In this document: positions 7,568 to 15,554 of the stretch, one piece after another
Numbering within the stretch: position 1 is the stretch's first letter
How the letters are laid out: the number at the start of each line of letters is the position of its first letter
NCBI RefSeq assembly: GCF_014451325.2
Contig: NZ_JACSCH020000016.1
Location: 151,570-215,569, forward strand
Length of the DNA: 64,000 nt
Origin: Streptomyces sp. CB02980
Lineage (GTDB): Bacteria > Actinomycetota > Actinomycetes > Streptomycetales > Streptomycetaceae
Reading direction: 5' to 3'
Program-made: the position numbers and the translations under genes
Notes under the pieces: model-generated
What the model was told of the DNA's origin: nothing
Databases searched by the model: none
What the model saw: the letters and a program-made list of their open reading frames with translations, nothing else

Positions 7568-8998
7568 TCAGCGCCCGGTCGCCGCAGGGCCGCCGGCCGC
7601 CGCCTTGGCCGCGTTGCGCACGGCTCCGGCGACCGCACCCGCGACCTTGTCGTTGAAGACCGACGGGATGATGTAGTTCGGGTTCAGCTCGTCCTCGGTG
7701 ACGACGTCGGCGAGGGCCGTGGCGGCCGCCAGCATCATCTCCGTGTTGACGGTACGGGACTGGGCGTCGAGGAGACCGCGGAAGACACCCGGGAAGACCA
7801 GCACGTTGTTGATCTGGTTCGGGAAGTCCGAGCGGCCGGTGGCGACGACGGCGGCCGTCTGGCGCGCGGCGGCCGGGTCGACCTCCGGGTCGGGGTTCGC
7901 GAGCGCGAAGACGATCGCGCCCTCCGCCATCGCGGCGACGTCGTCCGCGCCCAGCAGATTCGGGGCCGAGACGCCGATGAAGACGTCCGCGCCGACCACG
8001 GCCTGCTTGAGGGTGCCGGTGACGCCCTCGGGGTTGGTGTTGTCGGCGATCCAGCGCAGCGGGGTGCCGGGCGCGGCGTCGACGAGGTCCTCGCGGCCCG
8101 CGTGCACCACGCCGTGGATGTCGGCGACGACGGCGTGCTTGACGCCCGCGGCGATGAGCAGCTTGAGGATGGCCGTACCGGCGGCGCCGGCACCGGACAT
8201 GACGACCCGTACGTCGCCGATGCCCTTGTTGACCACGCGGAGCGCGTTGGTGAGCGCGGCGAGGACGACGATGGCGGTGCCGTGCTGGTCGTCGTGGAAG
8301 ACGGGGATGTCGAGGGCCTCGCGCAGCCGGGCCTCGATCTCGAAGCAGCGGGGCGCGGAGATGTCCTCGAGGTTGATGCCCGCGAAGCCGGGGGCGATGG
8401 CCTTGACGATGGCCACGATCTCGTCGGTGTCCTGCGTGTCGAGGCAGATCGGCCAGGCGTCGATGCCGGCGAAGCGCTTGAAGAGCGCGGCCTTGCCCTC
8501 CATGACGGGCAGGGAGGCCATCGGGCCGATGTTGCCGAGGCCGAGGACGGCGGAGCCGTCGGTGACGACCGCGACGGAGTTGCGCTTGATGGTGAGGCGG
8601 CGGGCGTCCTCGGGGTTCTCGGCGATCGCCATGCACACGCGGGCGACGCCCGGGGTGTAGATCATGGAGAGGTCGTCACGGTTGCGGATGGGGTGCTTGG
8701 ACGCCATCTCGATCTTGCCGCCGAGGTGCATCAGGAACGTACGGTCGGAGACCTTGCCCAGGACGACGCCCTCGATGGTGCGCAGCTGCTCGACGATCTC
8801 GTCGGCGTGCGCCGTGGAGGTCGCGGCGATGGTGACGTCGATACGGAGCTTCTCGTGGCCGGAGGCGGTCACGTCGAGGCCGGTGACGGATCCGCCGTGG
8901 GACTCCACCGCCGTGGTGAGCTGGGAGACCGCGGTTCCGCTCGCGGGAACCTCCAGCCGGACCGTCATCGAGTACGAGACGCTGGGCGCCGTTGCCAT
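7568..8998 (-). CDS. NAD(P)-dependent malic enzyme with N-terminal ACT domain
   Basis: Oxidative decarboxylation of malate to pyruvate in the cytoplasm, supplying NAD(P)H and linking the TCA cycle to gluconeogenesis. It has 476 residues: an ACT-like ligand-binding domain (about 1-85), the malic N-terminal domain with Tyr114 in MIYTPGVA and general-base Lys169, metal ligands Glu211-Asp212 and Asp237, and a Rossmann domain with SGAGAAG at 268-274. ATG 8998 has an AGAGGAA ribosome site. The ACT domain suggests allosteric control by a small metabolite, possibly an amino acid. Coenzyme preference cannot be decided by eye. A 19-bp palindrome upstream (9082-9100) may be an operator. Confidence 0.94.
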   Translation of the reverse strand: MATAPSVSYSMTVRLEVPASGTAVSQLTTAVESHGGSVTGLDVTASGHEKLRIDVTIAATSTAHADEIVEQLRTIEGVVLGKVSDRTFLMHLGGKIEMASKHPIRNRDDLSMIYTPGVARVCMAIAENPEDARRLTIKRNSVAVVTDGSAVLGLGNIGPMASLPVMEGKAALFKRFAGIDAWPICLDTQDTDEIVAIVKAIAPGFAGINLEDISAPRCFEIEARLREALDIPVFHDDQHGTAIVVLAALTNALRVVNKGIGDVRVVMSGAGAAGTAILKLLIAAGVKHAVVADIHGVVHAGREDLVDAAPGTPLRWIADNTNPEGVTGTLKQAVVGADVFIGVSAPNLLGADDVAAMAEGAIVFALANPDPEVDPAAARQTAAVVATGRSDFPNQINNVLVFPGVFRGLLDAQSRTVNTEMMLAAATALADVVTEDELNPNYIIPSVFNDKVAGAVAGAVRNAAKAAAGGPAATGR

Positions 8999-9081
8999 GG
9001 CCGAGTTCCTCTGCTTTCCCTGAGCTTCGTTGCTACGCCGCCCCGGCTGGTTGCCCGGCGGCGCCCTCCGATGGTCGCACC

Positions 9082-9100
9082 TACCTGCCGGTAGCAGGTA
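9082..9100. promoter_or_regulatory. palindrome upstream of malic enzyme gene (operator candidate)
   Basis: TACCTGCCGGTAGCAGGTA is a perfect 7-bp inverted repeat (TACCTGC/GCAGGTA) with a 5-base centre. It lies 84-102 bases upstream of the malic enzyme ATG, next to the only AT-rich patch of the region. I do not recognise the regulator. Confidence 0.4.
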
Positions 9101-9162
9101 ATGCGGTCATTTTGTTTTCGGAAAGTAGTTTCCACCATACGAGAAGTGCCGGGGAAACAGAA

Positions 9163-9195
9163 GAGGTCCCCGTCACCAGCGGTGACGGGGACCTC
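9163..9195. terminator. strong hairpin terminator after helicase gene
   Basis: A 15-bp perfect stem, GAGGTCCCCGTCACC with GGTGACGGGGACCTC, around a 3-base AGC loop. On the minus strand it falls about 190 bases after the helicase stop and before the malic enzyme promoter. Confidence 0.8.
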
Positions 9196-9386
9196 AACTT
9201 CGTACATACGTCTAAGTGGCACCGACCCGCCATGCTCGCCTCGCGGCAAGTGGTCCCTCTGAGGGACGAAGGTTGGGCCCGGGGGCTTGGATCGAGCCGG
9301 TGCCACGACAAGGCTAACAAACCACCCTGGTTGGTGATTCCAGCGCCGCAGGTTGACCTGAAATCGGCGTCGCCCGCTCCGCGGGA

Positions 9387-11726
9387 TCAGTCCCTCAGCA
9401 GGTCCGGGACCCCCGCCTCGTCCGGCATGTCCGCCGCCGCCGCGACCACCGTGAGCTGCTGCGTCGCCCGGGTCAGGGCCACGTAGAGAACCCGCAGTCC
9501 GGCCGGGGACTCGTCCGCGATCTCCGCGGGCGAGACGACCACCGTGGCGTCGTACTCCAGGCCCTTCGCCTCCAGGGAGCCGAGCGCCACGACCCGGTCG
9601 CCCAGCTCGGCCAGCCAGCGGGCCGCCTCCTGGCGCCGGTTCATGGCGACGACGACACCGACGGTGCCCTCGACCCGCTCCAGGAGCAGCCGCGCCTCGG
9701 ACCGAACAGTTTCAGCCAGATCGGGCTTCCCCGCCGTCTCCCCGACCCGTACGAAACGGGGCTCGACGCCCGTCGAGCGGACCGCGCGCGGCGACTCCTT
9801 GCCCGGCATGGCGAGGGCGAGCACCTTGGCCGCGAGCTCGGCGATCTCGGCCGGGTTCCGGTAGTTCACGGTCAGCTCGAAGCGGCGCCGCGGCCGGGAC
9901 CCGAGGGCCTCGTCGCGGGCCGCCGCGGCCTCGTCCGGGTCCGACCAGGAGGACTGCGCCGGGTCGCCGACGACCGTCCAGGTGGCGTGCCGGCCGCGCC
10001 GCCCGACCATCCGCCACTGCATGGGCGTGAGGTCCTGCGCCTCGTCGACGATCACGTGCGCGTACTCGGTGCGCTCCGCGGCGAGCCGTTCGGCCCGCTC
10101 GCGCTGGGTCTCCTCCCGTACGGGCATGAGCTCCTCAAGGCCCGTGAGCTGGTCGAGCGGGTCGTACTCGCGCTTCCTCCGGGGCCGGGCCGGGGTCCCG
10201 ACCAGGGTGTGCAGCTCGTCGAGGAGCGCCACGTCGTGGACGGACAGCTCGGTGCGGCGCAGCGAGCGGGCGAGCCGGCGCACCTCGCCCGGGTTGAGGA
10301 TGCGGCGGGCCCAGCGGCCGAGCCGGCGCTCGTCGGCCATCGCGTCGAGGACCCGGCGCGGGGTGAGTTCGGGCCACCAGGCGTCGAGGAACCCGAGGAA
10401 GGAGTCCTCCGTCGACACGTCCTCGTCGAAGGAGGAGCGCAGTTCGGCGGCGAGCTCGGGGTCGCTGTGCCGGCCGACCGCGCCCGACTTGGCGTACAGC
10501 GCGTCCAGGAGCAGCCGGCGGGCGCGCGGGCGCAGCAGGTTGACGGGGGCGGTGCCGCCGAGGACGTTGTGCCGGATGCGCCGCAGGTCGTCGGCCTCCA
10601 GCTCCAGACGGCGGCCGAAGGCGACGACCCGCAGCCGCGTCGGCGTGCCCGCCGGGACGGGAGCGTCCTCCTCCCCCAGCTCGGGCTGGATCCTGGGCGG
10701 CGGGGTCTCCAGGGCGCCGCGGGCGGCCTTGCGGAGCACGTGCAGCATCCGGGAGGAGCCCTTGATCCGGGCGACGGCCGGGTCGTCGTAGGCGGTGGCC
10801 TCGGCGCCGTCGACAAGGCTGCCGACCGCGCGGATGGCGACCTGCCCCTCCTCGCCCAGGGAGGGCAGGACACCCTCGGTGTACGAGACGAGGAGCGGGG
10901 TCGGCGAGACGATCAGGATGCCGCCCGCGTACCGCCGCCGGTCCTGGTAGAGCAGGTAGGCGGCCCGGTGCAGGGCCACGGCGGTCTTGCCGGTGCCGGG
11001 CCCGCCCTCGACGTACGTGACGGAGGCGGCGGGCGCGCGGATGACGAGGTCCTGCTCGGCCTGGATGGAGGACACGATGTCCCGCATGGTGTGGCTGCGG
11101 GCCTGCCCGAGGGCGGCCATCAGGGCGCCGTCGCCGATGACGGGCAGCTCGCGCCCGTCCAGGGTGGCCCGGAGCTCGGGACGCATCAGGTCGTCCTCGA
11201 CACCGAGGACCTTGCGGCCCTTGGAGCGGATGACCCTGCGCCGTACGACCCGGCCCGGATCGACCGGCGTGGACCGGTAGAAGGGCGCGGCGGCGGGTGC
11301 GCGCCAGTCGATGACCAGCGGCGCGTAGTCGGAGTCGAGGACGCCGATCCGGCCGATGTGGAGGGTCTCGCCGATCTCGGCGGTGTTGTCGGGCCGTACG
11401 GCGTCCTCGGCGGGCTCGACGGAGGTGTAGGCCCCGTCGGGGCCCTTCTTCCCGTCCTTGCCGTACAGCAGATCGATCCGGCCGAAGAGGAAGTCCTCGA
11501 ACTCGTTGTTGAGCCGGTTGAGGTGGATGCCGGCCCGGAAGACCTGCGCGTCGCGCTCGGCGAGCGCGCCGGGCGTGCCGACCTGGCCCCGCTGGGCGGC
11601 GTCGTTCATCAGGAACTCCGCCTCGTGGATCTTCTCCTCCAGTCGGCGGTAGACGTGATCCAGATGTTCCTGCTCGACACCGATCTCACGGTCTCTGACC
11701 GTGTCCACGGCTTCCTGCGCGGCCAC
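9387..11726 (-). CDS. helD: HelD-like UvrD-family helicase (RNA polymerase-associated ATPase)
   Basis: Superfamily 1 ATPase of 779 residues. Residues 1-85 form a predicted coiled coil (EQEHLDHVYRRLEEKIHEAE to NRLNNEFEDFLFGRIDLLYG), the HelD signature used to enter the RNA polymerase channels, followed by the DYAPLVIDWRAPAAAPFYR block. The P-loop GGPGTGKT is at 241-248, then IVDEAQD, GDPAQSSW, the NYRNPAEI block and VALTRATQ. HelD proteins recycle stalled RNA polymerase, and some actinobacterial members give rifampicin tolerance. I saw no rifamycin-associated palindrome upstream, so a housekeeping role is more likely. The GTG start at 11726 has an AGGGGG site. Confidence 0.9.
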   Translation of the reverse strand: MAAQEAVDTVRDREIGVEQEHLDHVYRRLEEKIHEAEFLMNDAAQRGQVGTPGALAERDAQVFRAGIHLNRLNNEFEDFLFGRIDLLYGKDGKKGPDGAYTSVEPAEDAVRPDNTAEIGETLHIGRIGVLDSDYAPLVIDWRAPAAAPFYRSTPVDPGRVVRRRVIRSKGRKVLGVEDDLMRPELRATLDGRELPVIGDGALMAALGQARSHTMRDIVSSIQAEQDLVIRAPAASVTYVEGGPGTGKTAVALHRAAYLLYQDRRRYAGGILIVSPTPLLVSYTEGVLPSLGEEGQVAIRAVGSLVDGAEATAYDDPAVARIKGSSRMLHVLRKAARGALETPPPRIQPELGEEDAPVPAGTPTRLRVVAFGRRLELEADDLRRIRHNVLGGTAPVNLLRPRARRLLLDALYAKSGAVGRHSDPELAAELRSSFDEDVSTEDSFLGFLDAWWPELTPRRVLDAMADERRLGRWARRILNPGEVRRLARSLRRTELSVHDVALLDELHTLVGTPARPRRKREYDPLDQLTGLEELMPVREETQRERAERLAAERTEYAHVIVDEAQDLTPMQWRMVGRRGRHATWTVVGDPAQSSWSDPDEAAAARDEALGSRPRRRFELTVNYRNPAEIAELAAKVLALAMPGKESPRAVRSTGVEPRFVRVGETAGKPDLAETVRSEARLLLERVEGTVGVVVAMNRRQEAARWLAELGDRVVALGSLEAKGLEYDATVVVSPAEIADESPAGLRVLYVALTRATQQLTVVAAAADMPDEAGVPDLLRD

Positions 11727-11852
11727 CTAAGGCCCCCTTCTGACGTGCACTGGGCAGCCGTCGAGCGTACGCCACCGGAAGGCACCGTGTCAGGCGAGAT
11801 CACGGTACGCCGCCCGACACCCACCCGACACGGCCCCCCGACCGCCCTCGCT

Positions 11853-12096
11853 ACGGGCATTCACCCCACCGGGGCGACACCCAACCGTGGGCAACGGCCC
11901 CGCGGCGGCGGTGCCCGCCCGCCGCCCCCGTTGTGGGCACCCGTCCCCGCCGATGCGGCACCCACCGTCCCGGGACGGCGCCCCCGCCCGCCGCCCTCGT
12001 TGTGGGCACTCGTCCCCGCCGAGGCGGAGCCCACCCGCCCGCCGCCCACCCCGTTGTGGGCAGTCGTTCCGCTGGGGCGGAACGGGTGGGCACAAC
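11853..12096. repeat. array of related GTGGGCA hairpin repeats
   Basis: At least four head-to-tail copies, 46-69 bases apart, each forming a two-part hairpin: an outer GTGGGC/GCCCAC or GGGCA/TGCCC pairing and an inner CCGC/GCGG pairing. Positions: 11889-11916, 11933-11965, 12002-12034 and 12053-12096; a weaker one lies at about 11855-11883. The last is the most complete: ends GTTGTG/CACAAC and inner stem CGTTCCGC/GCGGAACG (12065-12084). Confidence 0.75.
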
Positions 12097-12215
12097 GGAA
12101 CGGTGCCCTTTGCCGGGCCTAGGCTTCCGGGCCTGAACCCGCACCACAGGTGCGGTGCACAGTCGGGTGCGGGTCCAGGCACAAGGGGCGGAGGCGCCGC
12201 CGAGCGCGCCGTCCC

Positions 12216-12256
12216 GTGTGCCCACCCGTCCCGCCCAGCGGGACGATTGCCCACAC
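12216..12256. repeat. inverted copy of the GTGGGCA hairpin repeat
   Basis: Ends GTGTG/CACAC and an inner perfect stem CGTCCCGC/GCGGGACG (12227-12245). It is the reverse-orientation relative of the copy at 12053-12096; the T-A pair at the third inner position there is a C-G pair here, so both sides of the stem changed together. Confidence 0.7.
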
Positions 12257-12410
12257 GGCGGGGGGCGGGGTGGCGGGCACAGCCCGCACGGCGGGTGGCG
12301 AGGCGAGGCGCGGCGTGTGCCCGCACGGCGGGTGAGGGTGGCGCGGGCGCAGCCCGCACGCGCGGCCCGGCGTGTGCACGCACGGCGGGGTGGCGAGGGC
12401 GAGGCCGCGG

Positions 12411-12583
12411 CCCGCACGGGGCGGAGGCAGAGGCGCGGGCCCGCACAGGGCGGAGGCAGAGATGCGGGCCGCACGGGGCGGAGGCAGAGGTGCGGGCCCG
12501 CACAGGGCGGAGGCAGAGATGCGGGCCGCACGGGGCGGAGGCAGAGGTGCGGGCCCGCACGGGCGCGGAGGCAGAGGTGCGGG
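12411..12583. repeat. 28-30-bp tandem repeat, six copies
   Basis: Units begin CCCGCAC or CCGCAC, continue GGGGCGGAGGCAGAG, and end GTGCGGG or ATGCGGG. Lengths are 29, 29, 28, 29, 28 and 30, and middle units alternate to give a 57-bp higher-order period. Each unit is itself an inverted repeat (CCGCAC/GTGCGG). There are no unique spacers, so it is not a CRISPR array. Confidence 0.85.
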
Positions 12584-12668
12584 CCGCAGGGGGCGTCGGC
12601 CCCCGCACGTGGTGGAGGCGGAGGTCCCGGTGGGGGCCCGCGCCACGAGCCCCGCACGCGTCCCGCCG

Positions 12669-13817
12669 CTAGTCGTCGTACTTCGCGTCCGCCGCCGCAT
12701 CCAGCGCCAGCCGGTAGCCGCGCTTGACGACCGTCTGGATCAGCTTCGGCGTGCCCAGGGCCGCCCGCAGCCGCGCCATCGCCGTCTCCACCGCGTGCTC
12801 GTCCCGCCCCGCGCCCGGCAGCGCGCGCAGCAGGTCCGCGCGGGAGACCACCCAGCCGGGGCGGCGGGCGAGGAGCCCGACGAGGGCCATTCCGGCGGGC
12901 GGGACGGGCCGCAGGAGGCCGTCGACGAGGACGGCGTGCCCGCGGACCTCCACCCGGTGGCCCGCCACGGGCAGGACCCGCGAGCGGGCCGGCAGCTCCT
13001 TGCAGAGCAGCTGGACGAGCGGCCCGAGCCGGAACCGCTCGGGTGCGTACGTGTCGATGCCCTCGGCCTGGAGCGGGAGCGCCGTCACGGGCCCCACGCA
13101 CACCGCGAGGACGCCGTGCCTCAGCGCGGCGACGAGTTCGGCCCGTACGCCCCTCTCCTCGGCCCGCGACAGCAGCGACACCGCGGCGGGCGCGCTGGTG
13201 AAGGTGACCGCGTCCAGGCCCCCGGACAGGGCCCCGTCGAGGAGCCGGTCGAGCGGCCCGATGTCCTCCGGCGGCATCCAGCGGTAGACGGGCACGCCGA
13301 CCACCTCCGCGCCGCCTGCCGTGAGCGCCTCCACGAAGCCGGGCAGCGGCTCCCCGTGCAGCTGGAGCGCGATCCGCCGGCCCGCCACGCCCTCGCCGAG
13401 GAGCCGGTCGAGGACCTCGGCCATGGACTCCGAACCCGGCGACCAGGACTCGGTGAGCCCGGCGGCCCGTACGGCTCCCTTGACCTTGGGTCCCCGGGCG
13501 AGCAGCTCGACGTCCCGAAGCATGGCGAGGAGCTCCTCGCCGCACCCCCAGCCCTCCGCCGCCTCGACCCAGCCGCGGAAGCCGATCGCCGTCGTGGCGA
13601 CGACGACGTCCGGGGCGTGGCCGATGAGTTCCTTGGTGGCGGCGAGGAGTTCGGTGTCGTCCGCGAGGGGCACGATCCGCAGGGCGGGTCCGTGGACGAC
13701 GGCCGCGCCCCGCCGGCGCAGCAGCGCGATGAGTTCGTCCGCGCGCCGCGCCGCGGTGACGCCGACCGTGAAGCCGGCGAGGGGCCCGGCGGGGCCGTGT
13801 TCTTGCTGCTCGTCCAT
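12669..13817 (-). CDS. nnaR: HemD-like / winged-helix regulator, NnaR-type nitrate assimilation regulator
   Basis: 382 residues combining a uroporphyrinogen-III synthase (HemD) fold, about 1-255, with a C-terminal OmpR-type winged helix (about 285-375, ending TVVKRGYRLALDA). This fusion directly downstream of narK matches Streptomyces NnaR, a regulator of nitrate and nitrite assimilation genes that is itself a GlnR target. The HemD half keeps short family stretches (TFTSAPAAVSLL, VCVGPVTA), but whether it still makes uroporphyrinogen III is unknown; it may sense a tetrapyrrole such as sirohaem. I chose ATG 13817; the frame extends upstream but would run into the GlnR-like site at 13842-13879. 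Confidence 0.88.
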   Translation of the reverse strand: MDEQQEHGPAGPLAGFTVGVTAARRADELIALLRRRGAAVVHGPALRIVPLADDTELLAATKELIGHAPDVVVATTAIGFRGWVEAAEGWGCGEELLAMLRDVELLARGPKVKGAVRAAGLTESWSPGSESMAEVLDRLLGEGVAGRRIALQLHGEPLPGFVEALTAGGAEVVGVPVYRWMPPEDIGPLDRLLDGALSGGLDAVTFTSAPAAVSLLSRAEERGVRAELVAALRHGVLAVCVGPVTALPLQAEGIDTYAPERFRLGPLVQLLCKELPARSRVLPVAGHRVEVRGHAVLVDGLLRPVPPAGMALVGLLARRPGWVVSRADLLRALPGAGRDEHAVETAMARLRAALGTPKLIQTVVKRGYRLALDAAADAKYDD

Positions 13818-13841
13818 GGGGTCAGAGCCTGACGGGGACGC

Positions 13842-13879
13842 GTGACGGTCTCGGTTCGCCCGTATTTCCTGATCGTTAC
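13842..13879 (-). promoter_or_regulatory. GlnR-box between narK and nnaR
   Basis: Read on the minus strand the four pentamers are GTAAC, GAAAT, GAACC and GTCAC, each separated by exactly 6 bases. The first pair is a near-perfect GlnR half-site array (consensus GTnAC-n6-GAAAC). It ends 24 bases before the nnaR ATG, which fits GlnR control of nnaR by nitrogen status. Confidence 0.7.
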
Positions 13880-13901
13880 GGTCCGCGCCGGGCACCGGAC
13901 A

Positions 13902-15269
13902 TCACACCTTCGCGTAGCCGGGCCGCGGCTCCGGCTCGGTGACGTCCCCGGCGTTCTCCGGGACCGTGGAGGGGACCGCGGCCGGAGCGCGAAGGTATAC
14001 CGCCCAGGTGACGACCATGCAGGCCCCGTAGAAGGCCAGGAAGGCGACGAAGGCCGCCGTGCCGGTGCCGGAGGTCTGGAAGGACTGGCGGAAGGCGAGG
14101 TTGATGCCGAGGCCGCCGAGCGCGCCGACCGCTCCGATGAGGCCCATCGCGGCGCCGGAGAGCCGTCGCCCGTAGGCCTCGGCGGTCTCTCCCGCGAGGC
14201 CCTTGCGGTGCCCCTGGGCGAGGAAGATCGCCGGGATCATCTTGTACGTGGAGCCGTTGCCGAGGCCGCTGAGGACGAAGAGGCCGATGAAGCCGACGAG
14301 GAAGACGGAGAGGGACTCGACCACGGAGGCGTAGATGACCACACCGGTGGCGAGGGCCATCGCGGCGAAGGTCCCCAGGGTGATGCGGGCGCCGCCGTGC
14401 CGGTCGGCGAGGGAGCCGCCGATCGGCCGGATGAGGGAGCCGAGCAGCGGGCCGATGAAGGTGAGCGAGGCGGCCTGGAGCGGGGTGCGGCCGAACTGGG
14501 TCTGGAGGACCAGGCCGAAGGCGAAGCTGTACCCGATGAAGGAGCCGAAGGTGCCGATGTACAGGAAGGCCATGATCCAGGTGTGACGGGCCCGGACGGC
14601 TTCCTTCGCGGCACCGGTGTCGTTCTTCACGGGGGCGAGGTTGTCCATGAAGAGCGCGGCGCAGACGGCGGCGACGATGATCAGGGGCAGGTAGACGCCG
14701 AGCACGATCCTCGGGTGCAGGGCGCCCGCCGTACCGATGACGAGGAGGCCGACGAGCTGGACGACGGGGACGCCGATGTTGCCGCCGCCCGCGTTGAGCC
14801 CGAGCGCCCAGCCCTTCTTCCGCAGCGGGAAGAAGGCGTTGATGTTGGTCATCGAGGAGGCGAAGTTGCCGCCGCCGACGCCGGTGAGCGCCGCCACCAG
14901 CACGAAGGTGGTGTACGAGGTCCCGGGCTCCATCACCGCGAAGGCGAAGCCGGTGGGCAGCAGGAGCAGCAGGGCGCTGAAGACCGTCCAGTTGCGGCCG
15001 CCGAAGCGGGCGACGGCGAAGGTGTACGGGATGCGGATCAGCGCGCCGACGAAGGTCGCGGTCCCGATCAGGAAGAACTTGCCGGCCGGGTCGACGCCGT
15101 ACTGCGGCCCCATGAAGAGCACCATGACCGACCACAGGCTCCAGATGGAGAAGCCGATGTGCTCGGAGATGACGGAGTACAGCAGGTTCCGCCGCGCGAT
15201 CCGCTCCCCCTTCTCGCGCCAGAAGGTCTCGTCCTCCGGCTCCCACTGCTCGATCCACCGGCCGCCCAT
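13902..15269 (-). CDS. narK: nitrate/nitrite transporter NarK
   Basis: Major facilitator of the nitrate-nitrite porter family, 455 residues with about 12 membrane helices, importing nitrate for assimilation or exporting nitrite. Both nitrate signature segments are visible: GVGGGNFASSMTNINAFFP in TM5 and LNAGGGNIGVPVVQL in TM11-like position. It starts at ATG 15269 behind a GGAGG site. It lies upstream of nnaR on the same strand, 84 bases apart with a GlnR-like site between. A weaker GlnR-like pair (GGCAC-n6-GAAAC on the minus strand, 15346-15361) lies upstream of narK itself. Confidence 0.94.
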   Translation of the reverse strand: MGGRWIEQWEPEDETFWREKGERIARRNLLYSVISEHIGFSIWSLWSVMVLFMGPQYGVDPAGKFFLIGTATFVGALIRIPYTFAVARFGGRNWTVFSALLLLLPTGFAFAVMEPGTSYTTFVLVAALTGVGGGNFASSMTNINAFFPLRKKGWALGLNAGGGNIGVPVVQLVGLLVIGTAGALHPRIVLGVYLPLIIVAAVCAALFMDNLAPVKNDTGAAKEAVRARHTWIMAFLYIGTFGSFIGYSFAFGLVLQTQFGRTPLQAASLTFIGPLLGSLIRPIGGSLADRHGGARITLGTFAAMALATGVVIYASVVESLSVFLVGFIGLFVLSGLGNGSTYKMIPAIFLAQGHRKGLAGETAEAYGRRLSGAAMGLIGAVGALGGLGINLAFRQSFQTSGTGTAAFVAFLAFYGACMVVTWAVYLRAPAAVPSTVPENAGDVTEPEPRPGYAKV

Positions 15270-15345
15270 GTCGTACCTCCGCGGGTGTCGGGTCCTGGGG
15301 CGTCCACAGCCCCGGTCCACCTGTCCCCGACGCTAGGGAGGCCGC

Positions 15346-15361
15346 GTTTCGGCCCGGTGCC
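15346..15361 (-). promoter_or_regulatory. weak GlnR-like site upstream of narK
   Basis: On the minus strand GGCAC, six bases, then GAAAC; the second pentamer is perfect, the first has one mismatch to GTnAC. It lies 77-92 bases before the narK ATG. The second half of a full four-box array is not clear. Confidence 0.35.
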
Positions 15362-15440
15362 GCGAGGTGACGTCAACGGAACCTTGCTCTCACCCGGAGC
15401 GCGAAGCCCCTGTGAGCGCCCCCCTTCTTCTCGGGCTCGG

Positions 15441-15470
15441 CTCTCCCCCTCGCTTCGCTGGGGGACCCCC
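15441..15470. repeat. short palindromic Streptomyces-type repeat
   Basis: CTCTCCCCCTCGCTTCGCTG followed by GGGGACCCCC; it can fold on itself (CCCC/GGGG and GGGGG/CCCCC). It is a shorter relative of the element at 3982-4025, here in its usual intergenic setting between narK and the LysR gene. Confidence 0.6.
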
Positions 15471-15554
15471 GCCGGGGCGCTGAAGCCGGAGGAACAGGGC
15501 TCACTCGCCGGGTCCTACGGGTGGACGTGACCGGGTCTCCACGCGTGCCGCCCC

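Larger units (their letters stand above)
8999..9386. other. intergenic region between helicase and malic enzyme genes
   Basis: No convincing gene. It contains the palindrome at 9082-9100, an AT-richer stretch (9100-9135) likely to hold the malic enzyme promoter, and the strong hairpin at 9163-9195 that ends helicase transcription. Short open frames across the hairpin look spurious. Confidence 0.6.
11727..12668. other. repeat-rich intergenic region without recognised gene
   Basis: 942 bases between the helicase start and the nnaR stop. The left half is a set of related hairpins (11853-12096) with an inverted copy at 12216-12256. The middle (about 12250-12410) has degenerate CACGGCGGGGTGGCG repeats, and 12411-12583 is a 28-30-base tandem array. 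All frames read as low-complexity Arg/Pro/Ala/Gly, so I call no protein. Confidence 0.75.

Noticed and set aside
9081..9320. Short minus-strand frames across the hairpin between malic enzyme and helicase genes
   Set aside because: They read through a 15-bp terminator stem, have no ribosome site and show no protein features.
11700..11790. A rifamycin-associated element upstream of the HelD-like gene
   Set aside because: No matching 19-bp palindrome is present before the helicase start.
12411..12583. CRISPR array
   Set aside because: Units are contiguous and nearly identical with no unique spacers, and no cas genes are in the window.
12372..13832. Plus-strand frame through the tandem repeats and antisense to nnaR
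   Set aside because: The repeat portion is compositional and the rest is the shadow of nnaR.
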